A stretch of DNA of 20,192 nucleotides from an uncultured Eubacteriales bacterium (GTDB lineage: Bacteria > Bacillota > Clostridia > Oscillospirales > Butyricicoccaceae): assembly GCA_910586105.1 (NCBI GenBank), contig CAJUGU010000065.1:1-20192 (forward strand). Direction: 5' to 3'. Both the position numbers and the translations under genes were made by a program. Of this stretch, positions 13,603 to 20,192 are shown one piece after another. How positions within the stretch are numbered: position 1 is the stretch's first letter; every line of letters starts with the position of its first letter. Under the pieces are notes generated by a model that worked only from the letters and a program-made list of their open reading frames with translations, searched no databases and had not been told where the DNA came from.

Positions 13603-14618
13603 CGCATGCGAAGCTGGTGTCCTTCACTGGGCGCGGGGCGGCGCTTGCGGAGCGGGCGGCAGGATGCCTTGGCGGCGCGCTTGTGGAGCATTACGACCGG
13701 TGCGGCGATCCCTCGCTGCGGGCGACGGCGCTGAAACGGTTCGCGCAGCAGGCCATGGCGGACTGCGACCTGCTGATTTTTGTCGGCGCGTCGGGGATTG
13801 CGGTACGCGCGGTCGCGCCTTACCTTGCCGGGAAGGCGTTCGACCCGGCGGTGCTCGTGACCGATGAGGGCGGACGGTTCGTAATCCCGCTGCTTTCGGG
13901 ACACCTCGGCGGTGCGAATGCTTACGCGCGCCAGATTGCCGAAGGGCTGGGCGCGCAGGCCGTGATTACCACGGCGACCGACGGGCGCGGCGTATTCGCC
14001 GTCGATGACTGGGCGCGCGAACAGGGGCTTGCCATCGTCGAGACCGGGCGCATCCGCGCGATTTCGGGCGCGCTGCTGCGCGGGGAACGCGTCGGTTTCC
14101 GGAGCGAATGCCCGGTCGACGGGCGTATCCCGGCGGGGCTTGCGCTGCGGGAAGCCCGCCCGGCGGGCGTTCTGGTCGGGTATGATACGGCGGTGGAGCC
14201 GTTCGGCTGCACGCTGCATCTTGTGCCCCGGGCGGTGCATCTCGGCATTGGATGCCGGCGCGGCGCGGGCGCGGACGCGATTGAGGCGGCGGCGCAGGCC
14301 GCGCTGGAACAGGCTGGCCTGCCATGGAAAGCGGTCTGCCGGGTGGCGACCATCGACCGGAAGGCGGACGAGCCGGGGCTTGCGGCCTTCTGCGCGGCGC
14401 ATGGGCTGACGCTCGCCGTCTTCCCGGCGGCGGAGCTGGAAGCGGCCCCAGGGGACTTTACGCCGTCGGCGTTCGTGCGGGAGACCGTCGGCGTCGACAA
14501 CGTCTGCGAACGCGCGGCGGTCTGTTCGGCGCGCGGCGGCAGGCTTTTACAGCGGAAGCTGGCTGGGAACGGCGTGACCGCCGCCCTTGCCGCGGAGGAA
14601 CGGAGGTTGTGTTTTTGA
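13599..14618 (+). CDS. cbiG: Cobalt-precorrin-5A hydrolase CbiG
   Basis: CbiG opens the lactone ring of cobalt-precorrin-5A and releases acetaldehyde, which completes ring contraction in the anaerobic pathway. The 339-residue protein has the usual arrangement. The CbiG N-terminal domain is about 50-130, with FVGASGIAVRAVAPYL and the Gly-His-rich PLLSGHLGGANAYA. A central linker domain follows, then the C-terminal CbiG/CobE-like domain from about 210, with VHLGIGCRRGAGADAI. The presence of CbiG together with CbiD marks the oxygen-independent pathway. It starts in a 4-nt ATGA overlap with cbiF and ends in a TTGA overlap with hemA. Confidence 0.93.
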   Translation: MTHAKLVSFTGRGAALAERAAGCLGGALVEHYDRCGDPSLRATALKRFAQQAMADCDLLIFVGASGIAVRAVAPYLAGKAFDPAVLVTDEGGRFVIPLLSGHLGGANAYARQIAEGLGAQAVITTATDGRGVFAVDDWAREQGLAIVETGRIRAISGALLRGERVGFRSECPVDGRIPAGLALREARPAGVLVGYDTAVEPFGCTLHLVPRAVHLGIGCRRGAGADAIEAAAQAALEQAGLPWKAVCRVATIDRKADEPGLAAFCAAHGLTLAVFPAAELEAAPGDFTPSAFVRETVGVDNVCERAAVCSARGGRLLQRKLAGNGVTAALAAEERRLCF

Positions 14619-15781
14619 AGCTGAAAATGGCGGGGATCGATCACCATACGGCGGCGCTGGCCGAGCGCGAACGCGCCGCTCTGGCCGCGGGGCAGGTGGA
14701 ACGGCTGCTGCCCCGTATCCGCGGGACCGAAGGCGCGGAGGGCTGCGTGCTGCTGTGCACCTGCAACCGTACCGAGCTGTATCTGTGCGGGGACTGCGAT
14801 GCGGCGGCGGCGTTCGAAGCGGCGTTCGGGATGTCCCCGGCAATCGTCCGGGAGGGCATGGACGCAGCCCGGCGGCTTTTTGAAGTGGCGGCGGGGCTGG
14901 AATCACAGATTTTCGGCGACGACCAGATCCTGACGCAGGTCGGCGACGCGGCGGCGCTGGCCCGACGGCAAAAGGCGGCGTGCGGCGTGCTCGACCAGCT
15001 GTTCCGGCGCGCCGTGACCGCAGGCAAGCGGGTCAAGACCGAGGTTCGGCTGACCGCCGTACCCGAGTCGGCGGTGCGGCAGGGCGTCCGGTTCGCCGCG
15101 CGGCGGCTGGGCTGTCTCGAAGGCCGCCGCGCGCTGGTCATCGGCAACGGGAAGATGGGACGGCTGGCGGCGGGGCTCCTGCGGGAAGCGGGCTGCCGGG
15201 TGGCGGTCACGCTGCGCACCTACCGGCACGGGGAGACCGTGATCCCGGCGGGCTGCACGGCCTGCCCTTATGACGACCGGTACGCCGCGATGGAGGGCGC
15301 GGACCTTGTGGTTTCCGCAACGGCAAGCCCCCATTGGACGCTGACGGCGCAGGCTTTCGGCGAGCTGCGCGACCCGCCAGGGTTGCTGATCGATCTGGCA
15401 GCGCCGCGTGATATCGACCCGGAGTTGAGCGCGTTCGCGGAGGTAGCCGACCTGGACGGGCTCGGGACGCCGCCGGAGGCCGGAAGGGCGGAACGCGCCG
15501 CCGCCGAAGCGATTCTGGAAGAAGAACTGGAGGCGTTCCGCCAGTGGGACGCCTACCGGGAAGCGCTGCCGGAGATTGCGGCGCTGAAAGCCGGGATTTG
15601 CGAACGGCTGCGCCACACGCCGGGCTTCCCAAAGCTGTGCGGGGCGCAGGATGCCGAGGGCGCAGCCGAGCTGGCGGTTGGGAAAACGGTCGACCTGCTG
15701 CTGGGCGGCATGAAGGAGATCGTCACGCCGCAACGGCTGGCCGCGTGTCTGGAACGCGTGCGGAAGGGGGATTTGCGATGA
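14615..15781 (+). CDS. hemA: Glutamyl-tRNA reductase
   Basis: HemA reduces glutamyl-tRNA(Glu) with NADPH to glutamate-1-semialdehyde, the first committed step of C5 tetrapyrrole synthesis. The catalytic cysteine is Cys50 in LLCTCNRTELYLC. The tRNA/substrate region GLESQIFGDDQILTQV and the nucleotide-binding loop VIGNGKMGRLAAG are also present. At 388 residues it is somewhat shorter than many GluTRs (about 420), mainly in the C-terminal dimerisation region. The start is assigned to TTG 14615: GGAGG (14602-14606) lies eight bases upstream, and the codon forms a TTGA overlap with the cbiG stop, matching the ATGA overlaps elsewhere. An ATG at 14627 is possible but is only five codons later. Its place among cbi genes suggests this copy is dedicated to cobalamin. 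Confidence 0.94.
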   Translation: MKLKMAGIDHHTAALAERERAALAAGQVERLLPRIRGTEGAEGCVLLCTCNRTELYLCGDCDAAAAFEAAFGMSPAIVREGMDAARRLFEVAAGLESQIFGDDQILTQVGDAAALARRQKAACGVLDQLFRRAVTAGKRVKTEVRLTAVPESAVRQGVRFAARRLGCLEGRRALVIGNGKMGRLAAGLLREAGCRVAVTLRTYRHGETVIPAGCTACPYDDRYAAMEGADLVVSATASPHWTLTAQAFGELRDPPGLLIDLAAPRDIDPELSAFAEVADLDGLGTPPEAGRAERAAAEAILEEELEAFRQWDAYREALPEIAALKAGICERLRHTPGFPKLCGAQDAEGAAELAVGKTVDLLLGGMKEIVTPQRLAACLERVRKGDLR

Positions 15782-16506
15782 ATAAAATTTACGTCGTTGG
15801 GCTGGGGCCCGGGGGCCGGGAGCAAATGACGCTGCGGGCGCTGCGCGCGATCGAGGAATGCAGCTGCGTGGCGGGCTACGGGCTGTATCTCGACCTGATC
15901 GGCGACCTGCTGGAAGGCAAAGAACGCATCGAGACCGGTATGACGCGCGAGGTCGAGCGGTGCAAAGCCGCGCGCGACGCGGCGCTGGGCGGGCGGACGG
16001 TCGCGCTGGTCTCGTCGGGCGACGCGGGCGTTTACGGGATGGCGGGCCCGCTGCTCGAGGTCTGCGAAGGGTACGATATTGACATCGAGATCGTGCCCGG
16101 CGTGACTGCCGCCTGCTCGGGCGGCGCGGCGCTCGGGTCGCCGCTGACCTGCGATTTCGCGTGCGTCAGCCTGTCCGACCTGCTGACCCCGTGGGAGGAG
16201 ATCGAGCGGCGGCTGCGCGGCGCGGCGGCGGGCGGTTTTACGATCGCACTGTACAACCCGGCGAGCCGGAAGCGGACCGACGCGCTGCCCCGCGCGTGCC
16301 GGATATTGCTGGAAACGCTGCCGTCCGAGACCGTCTGCGGGCTGGCGCGGCAGGTCGGACGCGAGGGCGAAAGCTGCCGCCTGACCACGCTGGGCGAGCT
16401 GGCGGAGCAGCCGTGCGACATGCTCACGACCGCATTCATCGGCAGCGCGTCGACGCGCGTCGTGGATGGCCGTATGGTCACGCCGCGGGGGTACCGGGGC
16501 TTATGA
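15778..16506 (+). CDS. cbiH: Cobalt-factor III / precorrin-3B C17-methyltransferase
   Basis: CbiH methylates C17 with SAM and drives ring contraction. The 242-residue protein begins with KIYVVGLGPGGREQMTLRA, has the CbiH/CobJ-type ECSCVAGYGLYLDLI segment, the SSGDAGVYGMAGP motif, the VPGVTAACSGGAALGSPL segment and the diagnostic ALYNPASRKR. No extra C-terminal ferredoxin-like extension is present, so it is the short form. The ATG lies in the ATGA overlap with hemA. Confidence 0.93.
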   Translation: MNKIYVVGLGPGGREQMTLRALRAIEECSCVAGYGLYLDLIGDLLEGKERIETGMTREVERCKAARDAALGGRTVALVSSGDAGVYGMAGPLLEVCEGYDIDIEIVPGVTAACSGGAALGSPLTCDFACVSLSDLLTPWEEIERRLRGAAAGGFTIALYNPASRKRTDALPRACRILLETLPSETVCGLARQVGREGESCRLTTLGELAEQPCDMLTTAFIGSASTRVVDGRMVTPRGYRGL

Positions 16507-17735
16507 GGCTGCTCATTTTTTCGGGAACGAGCGAGGGGCGCGCCCTTTGCCGGTTCCTGTCGGAGCGGGGCGCGCGGGCCGAGGCGTTTGTCGCGACCGA
16601 ATACGGCGAAGCCGTGATGGGGCCGCTGCCGGGCATCACGGTGCATACCGGACGGCTGGACGGGCAGGCGATGGCGGAGACGGTCGGCGCGGGGGCGCTG
16701 GTGGTCGACGCGACCCATCCCTTCGCGCGGGAGGTGACCGAAAACCTGCGGCGTGCCTGCCGGGACAGCGAATACCTGCGGCTTGTCCGCCCCGCCGAAG
16801 CGGCGAAGGGCGCGGTGGTCGTACCCGATGCAAAAGCCGCCGCCGCGTGGCTCGACGCGCATGAGGGACGGGCGCTGCTGACGACCGGCAGCAAGGAACT
16901 GGAAGCGTTTACCGCCGTGCGCGGCTATCGGGAACGGCTGTTCCCGCGGGTGCTGCCCAGCGTGGAAGCGCTCGAAGCCTGCGCGGCGCTGGGGTTCCCG
17001 GGGGCGCATGTGATCGCGATGCAGGGGCCATTCACGAAGGAGCTGAACCGCGCCCTGCTGCGGCAGATCGGCGCACAGGTGCTTGTGACCAAGGAAACCG
17101 GCGCGGCGGGCGGTTTTGCGGACAAGCTCGCGGCGGCGCGGGAAGCCGGGGCGACGGCGCTGGCGATCGCGCGGCCATTGCAGGAGGACGGGCGGACGCT
17201 CGCCGAAATGCAGACGTATCTTGCACAGCGGCTGGGGCTGGCGGAGCCGGATGCGCTTTCAGCCGGGGGCGGCGAAGCCCCGCAGGGATGCGCCGAAACC
17301 GCGCGGCGGTTCCCCCTGTTCGTTTCGCTGGAAGGACGGCGGGCGGTGGTCGTTGGCGCGGGACGGATCGCGGCGCGCCGGGTCGAAATACTGCGGCGGT
17401 TTGGCGCGGAGGTACGGATCGTCGCGCCCGAAAACCGCGCGGGGCTGGACGGCGTCGCGCTGCGGGAGTTCGACCCGTCCGACTTGGAGGGCGCTGCGCT
17501 GGCGGTCGCCGCGGCCGACGATCGGACGGTGAACCGTGCGGTCGGCGAGGCGTGCCGGGCGCGCGGGCTTCCGGTGAGCGTGGCCGACTGCGCGGCGGAG
17601 TCGACCTTCTTTTTCCCGGCGGTGTGCGAGGGCGGCGGGCTGACCGCCGGTCTGGTCTCGACCGACGGGGATCACAAAAGCGTGCGGCGGACGGCCGCAA
17701 AAATACGGGAACTGCTCGCGGGAGGTACAGAATGA
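16503..17735 (+). CDS. cbiJ: Fusion: precorrin-6A reductase (CbiJ) + precorrin-2 dehydrogenase (Met8/CysG-N-like)
   Basis: Two enzymes are joined in 410 residues. The first part (about 1-245) is CbiJ, the NAD(P)H-dependent reductase of (cobalt-)precorrin-6A: LLIFSGTSEGRALC at the N terminus, VVDATHPFAREVTENL near 75-90, LLTTGSKELEAF, and VTKETGAAGGFADKL. A linker of about 25 residues follows. From about 270 the protein matches the NAD-dependent precorrin-2 dehydrogenase domain: FPLFVSLEGRRAVVVGAG, the Rossmann loop GAGRIAARRV, ADDRTVNRAV and STDGDHKSVRRTAAK. That domain oxidises precorrin-2 to sirohydrochlorin, the compound that receives cobalt in the anaerobic pathway. Reading is continuous with no stop codon or frame change at the junction. 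It overlaps both neighbours by 4 nt. Whether the second half also chelates metal cannot be told. Confidence 0.9.
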   Translation: MRLLIFSGTSEGRALCRFLSERGARAEAFVATEYGEAVMGPLPGITVHTGRLDGQAMAETVGAGALVVDATHPFAREVTENLRRACRDSEYLRLVRPAEAAKGAVVVPDAKAAAAWLDAHEGRALLTTGSKELEAFTAVRGYRERLFPRVLPSVEALEACAALGFPGAHVIAMQGPFTKELNRALLRQIGAQVLVTKETGAAGGFADKLAAAREAGATALAIARPLQEDGRTLAEMQTYLAQRLGLAEPDALSAGGGEAPQGCAETARRFPLFVSLEGRRAVVVGAGRIAARRVEILRRFGAEVRIVAPENRAGLDGVALREFDPSDLEGAALAVAAADDRTVNRAVGEACRARGLPVSVADCAAESTFFFPAVCEGGGLTAGLVSTDGDHKSVRRTAAKIRELLAGGTE

Positions 17736-18598
17736 TTAAGGTAGGCAGCCGGGAAAGCCGGCTTGCGGTGGCGCAGGCGCGGGAGGCGATCGCCCGGCTG
17801 GGGCGTCCCTGCGAGCTGGTGACGATGAAAACGACGGGCGACCGCATCCTTGACCGGACGCTCGACCAGATCGGCGGGAAGGGATTGTTCACGCGCGAGC
17901 TGGACCGGGCGCTGGCGGCGGGCGAGGTCGACCTGACGGTGCACAGCCTGAAGGACCTGCCGATGGAGCTGCCCGGAGGGCTGCCGGTGGCGGCGTATAC
18001 GGCGCGGGAGGACCCGCGGGATGCGCTGGTGCTGCCGCAGGGCGCGCGCGTGCACGATCTGACGAAACCGATCGGTTCGGCGAGCGCGCGCAGGCGGGTG
18101 CAGCTCGAACGGTTGTTCCCCGGCGTGGAGATCCGTCCGGTGCGCGGGAACGTGCTGACGCGGCTGGAAAAGCTCGACGCGGGGGAATACGGCGCGTTGG
18201 TGCTGGCGGCGGCGGGATTGCGGCGTCTGGGGCTGGAAGGGCGGATCGACCGTCTGTTCGAGCCGGACGAGCTGCTGCCTGCCGCGGGGCAGGGCATCCT
18301 GGCGGTGCAGGCACGCGCGGGCGAATTGAGCGCGGAGGCGGCGCGGCTGGATTGCGAAGCGTCGCGCTGCTGCGCGCTGGCGGAACGGGCGGTCGTGCGC
18401 GGGCTGGGGGGCGGCTGCTTCGCCCCGATCGCGGCCTATGCGGAGCTGGACGGCGGGACGCTGTGGCTGCGCGGGCTGTATGCGGAGGATGGAATGGTAT
18501 GGAAAGCGGAAGCGCGCGGCGCGGCTGCGGAGGCGGAAAGCCTTGGGGCGGCGGTGGCGGCGCGGCTGCTGCAAATGCGGAAGGAGGCACAGGCATGA
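17732..18598 (+). CDS. hemC: Hydroxymethylbilane synthase (porphobilinogen deaminase)
   Basis: HemC links four porphobilinogens into hydroxymethylbilane. The 288-residue protein shows KVGSRESRLAVAQA at the N terminus, GGKGLFTRELDRAL, the catalytic aspartate in VHSLKDLPM, the substrate-binding arginines in ASARRRVQL, and LPAAGQGILAVQ. Cys229 in GGGCFAPIA is the expected attachment point of the dipyrromethane cofactor, although the surrounding residues differ from the more usual GGCQVPI. The start is the ATG in the ATGA overlap with the cbiJ fusion, with GGGAGG just upstream. Confidence 0.95.
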   Translation: MIKVGSRESRLAVAQAREAIARLGRPCELVTMKTTGDRILDRTLDQIGGKGLFTRELDRALAAGEVDLTVHSLKDLPMELPGGLPVAAYTAREDPRDALVLPQGARVHDLTKPIGSASARRRVQLERLFPGVEIRPVRGNVLTRLEKLDAGEYGALVLAAAGLRRLGLEGRIDRLFEPDELLPAAGQGILAVQARAGELSAEAARLDCEASRCCALAERAVVRGLGGGCFAPIAAYAELDGGTLWLRGLYAEDGMVWKAEARGAAAEAESLGAAVAARLLQMRKEAQA

Positions 18599-20091
18599 CG
18601 GGAACGGTGACGCTGGTCGGGGCGGGCCCGGGCGGCAGGGGGCTGCTGACGCTTGCGGGGGCGAAAGCGGTGCGCGCGGCGGAGGTGGTCGTATACGACC
18701 GGCTGGCGAGCCCGGAAATATTGGAGCTGGCATCGCCGTCAGCGGAGCTGGTGAACGTAGGCAAGGAGCAGTCGCATCATCCGGCCCCGCAGGAGGAGAT
18801 CAACGCGCTGCTGGTGCGGTATGCCCGGGCGGGAAAAAACACGGTGCGGCTGAAGGGGGGCGACTGCTTCCTGTTCGGACGGGGCGGCGAGGAATGCGAG
18901 GTGCTGCGGGCGAACGGCATCCCGTTCCGGGTGATCCCGGGGGTGTCGAGCGCGTTGGCGGCGCCTGCGTTCGCGGGGATACCGGTGACCCATCGGGACT
19001 ACAGCTCGTCGGTGCACATCATCACGGGGCACGCGCAGCGGGGCAGGCAGCCGGATATCGATTATTGGAGCCTGGTCAAGCTGCGCGGCACGCTGGTCTT
19101 TTTGATGGGGGTAACGGCGCTTCGGGAGATTTGCAGCGGTCTGTTGGCGGCGGGCATGGACCCGTGTTTACCGGCGGCGGCGATCGAGAACGGGGGGCGG
19201 CCTGCGCAGCGGAAGCTGCTTTCGACGGTTTGCCAGCTTCCGGACGAAGCCGAAAAGGCGGGACTGAAAAGCCCGGCGGCGATCGTGGTCGGCAAGGTGT
19301 GCGGCCTGAGCGAAAACTTGGACTGGTACAGCGTCTTGCCGCTGCATGGAAAGCGGATCGCGGTGACGCGGCCGAAGGAGCGTGCGGGGACGCTGAGCGA
19401 CCGGCTGCGGCAGCTGGGGGCGGAAGTAATCGAGTGCCCGTGCATCGAAACGGTACTCAAGGAAGACCAAAGCGCTTTAAAAAGCGCGCTGAGCTGTTCC
19501 TTTGACTGGGCGGCATTCACGAGCCCTGCGGGGGTGCACCTGACGGTGCAGGCGTTGAAAGCCATAGGCCGCGACCTGCGGGAGCTGTACGGGCTCAAGC
19601 TGGCGGCGGTTGGCCGGGGCACAGCGGAAGCGCTGGAGCAGTACGGCCTGACGGCGGACTTAGTACCGACATGTGCGGACGGCGCGCACTTAGCGGAAGC
19701 GCTGCTATCGGAACTGCCGCCGGACGGCGCAGTCCTGATTCTGCGGGGAACGGGCGGCGATGGGGCGCTTCCGGAGCGCTTACTTGCGGCGGACATGGTT
19801 GTCGCGGACATCGCGCTATACGAAACGGTACTGCGTCCTGACCTGGCAACGGAACTGCGGGAACGCCTGACCGCAAACGAACTGGACGCGGCAGCTTTCA
19901 CAAGCGCGTCAGCGGTGCGCGCCTTTGGGGAAGCCGTGAAGGGCTGCGCTTTCGCGGGATTCCCGGCGGTCTGCATCGGGCCAAAGACGGCGCGGGAGGC
20001 GGAGCGATTGGGACTGCAGGCATGGACGGCGCGGGACGCATCGATTTCCGCCTTGGCGGACTGCGCCGTGAAGGCGCTCGGCGTCTTTTGA
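18595..20091 (+). CDS. cobA-hemD: Fusion: uroporphyrinogen-III C-methyltransferase + uroporphyrinogen-III synthase
   Basis: The 498-residue protein combines two consecutive enzymes. Residues 1 to about 245 are the SAM-dependent uroporphyrinogen-III methyltransferase that makes precorrin-2: VTLVGAGPGGRGLLTL, VVYDRLASPEIL, VRLKGGDCFLFGRGGEE, IPGVSSALAAPAFAGIPVT and VFLMGV. Residues from about 251 are uroporphyrinogen-III synthase (HemD), beginning KRIAVTRPKERAGTLSDRL, with FTSPAGV, VGRGTAEAL and a late FTSASAVRAF. HemD converts the product of the preceding HemC into the substrate of CobA, so one polypeptide links the two steps. Such CobA-HemD fusions are known in Clostridia and other Bacillota. 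It overlaps hemC by 4 nt and is the last gene of the operon in this window. Confidence 0.94.
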   Translation: MTGTVTLVGAGPGGRGLLTLAGAKAVRAAEVVVYDRLASPEILELASPSAELVNVGKEQSHHPAPQEEINALLVRYARAGKNTVRLKGGDCFLFGRGGEECEVLRANGIPFRVIPGVSSALAAPAFAGIPVTHRDYSSSVHIITGHAQRGRQPDIDYWSLVKLRGTLVFLMGVTALREICSGLLAAGMDPCLPAAAIENGGRPAQRKLLSTVCQLPDEAEKAGLKSPAAIVVGKVCGLSENLDWYSVLPLHGKRIAVTRPKERAGTLSDRLRQLGAEVIECPCIETVLKEDQSALKSALSCSFDWAAFTSPAGVHLTVQALKAIGRDLRELYGLKLAAVGRGTAEALEQYGLTADLVPTCADGAHLAEALLSELPPDGAVLILRGTGGDGALPERLLAADMVVADIALYETVLRPDLATELRERLTANELDAAAFTSASAVRAFGEAVKGCAFAGFPAVCIGPKTAREAERLGLQAWTARDASISALADCAVKALGVF

Positions 20092-20103
20092 ATCTGTGGT
20101 AGG

Positions 20104-20136
20104 CCGCCCCTCGCCGGGGAGGCGTCCTGCGCGGAC
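20104..20136. repeat. GC-rich 33-bp repeat, copy 1
   Basis: This 33-bp unit recurs exactly at 20159-20191. It contains a potential hairpin with CGCC/GGCG ends (20105-20124) and a second small one, GTCC/GGAC (20124-20136). It starts 13 bp after the operon's last stop codon, so its transcript could also act as a 3' end structure. No poly-T run is present. Confidence 0.8.
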
Positions 20137-20158
20137 AGCGGCGGGCTCTGCCCTGCAC

Positions 20159-20191
20159 CCGCCCCTCGCCGGGGAGGCGTCCTGCGCGGAC
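20159..20191. repeat. GC-rich 33-bp repeat, copy 2
   Basis: Identical to the copy at 20104-20136 and 55 bp downstream of it, reaching the last base but one of the window. The 22-bp interval between the copies contains its own complementary segments, GGGC/GCCC and GGCGGG/CCCGCC, the latter reaching into copy 2. The array may continue outside the window. Confidence 0.8.
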
Positions 20192-20192
20192 G

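Noticed and set aside
20058..20089. A terminator inside the end of cobA-hemD (GCGCC/GGCGC followed by TTTT)
   Set aside because: The stem is only 5 bp, the T run has four bases, and eight bases separate the two.
10584..20158. Many long open frames in other frames and on the minus strand in the cobalamin operon
   Set aside because: High G+C removes stop codons and produces long shadow frames. All are rich in Arg, Ala and Pro, and they lie over confidently identified genes.
20104..20191. A CRISPR array starting at the window end
   Set aside because: Only two copies are visible, the 22-bp interval is short for a spacer and complementary to itself and the repeat, and no cas gene is nearby.

Overview
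The window looks like a chromosomal segment of an anaerobic Gram-positive bacterium of the Clostridia (Bacillota). The evidence is an exported protein with three S-layer homology (SLH) domains, a GntR/FCD regulator, clostridial-style promoters and strong GGAGG ribosome binding sites, the anaerobic (cbi) route to cobalamin, and a tRNA with an encoded CCA end. A genus cannot be named from the sequence alone. Everything recognisable is on the + strand.

Region 1 (1-980) holds the 3' part of a tRNA-Thr(GGU) with its terminator, then a GntR/FCD transcription factor with its own promoter and terminator. Region 2 (about 980-9066) is an AT-rich leader followed by one very large surface protein of 2567 residues. 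It has a signal peptide, three SLH domains, a disordered linker, an Ig-like domain, a family 115 glycoside hydrolase (xylan alpha-glucuronidase) with carbohydrate-binding-like C-terminal domains, and an SGNH/GDSL esterase flanked by two copies of a helical plus beta-sandwich module. It reads as a wall-anchored machine that strips glucuronate, and probably acetate, from xylan. Region 3 (9067-10348) is a stand-alone RtcB-type RNA ligase.

Region 4 (10598-20091) is a cobalamin/tetrapyrrole operon. A strong promoter is followed by a long leader with a cobalamin riboswitch and a candidate terminator. Nine genes then follow, each overlapping the next by exactly 4 nt: cbiD, cbiL, cbiF, cbiG, hemA, cbiH, a cbiJ-precorrin-2 dehydrogenase fusion, hemC and a cobA-hemD fusion. 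Together they cover glutamyl-tRNA reduction, hydroxymethylbilane and uroporphyrinogen III formation, precorrin-2 formation and oxidation, and a large part of corrin-ring methylation and contraction. hemL, hemB, the cobalt chelatase, cbiC, cbiE, cbiT, cbiA, cbiB and cbiP are not in the window, so the pathway must be completed elsewhere. The operon is much richer in G+C than the left half.

After the operon two identical 33-nt GC-rich repeats lie 55 bp apart and run to the window edge. I did not find a clearly new defence or mobile system. The most distinctive items are the SLH-GH115-SGNH protein, the all-overlapping hem/cbi operon with its gene fusion and long riboswitch leader, and the terminal repeats.
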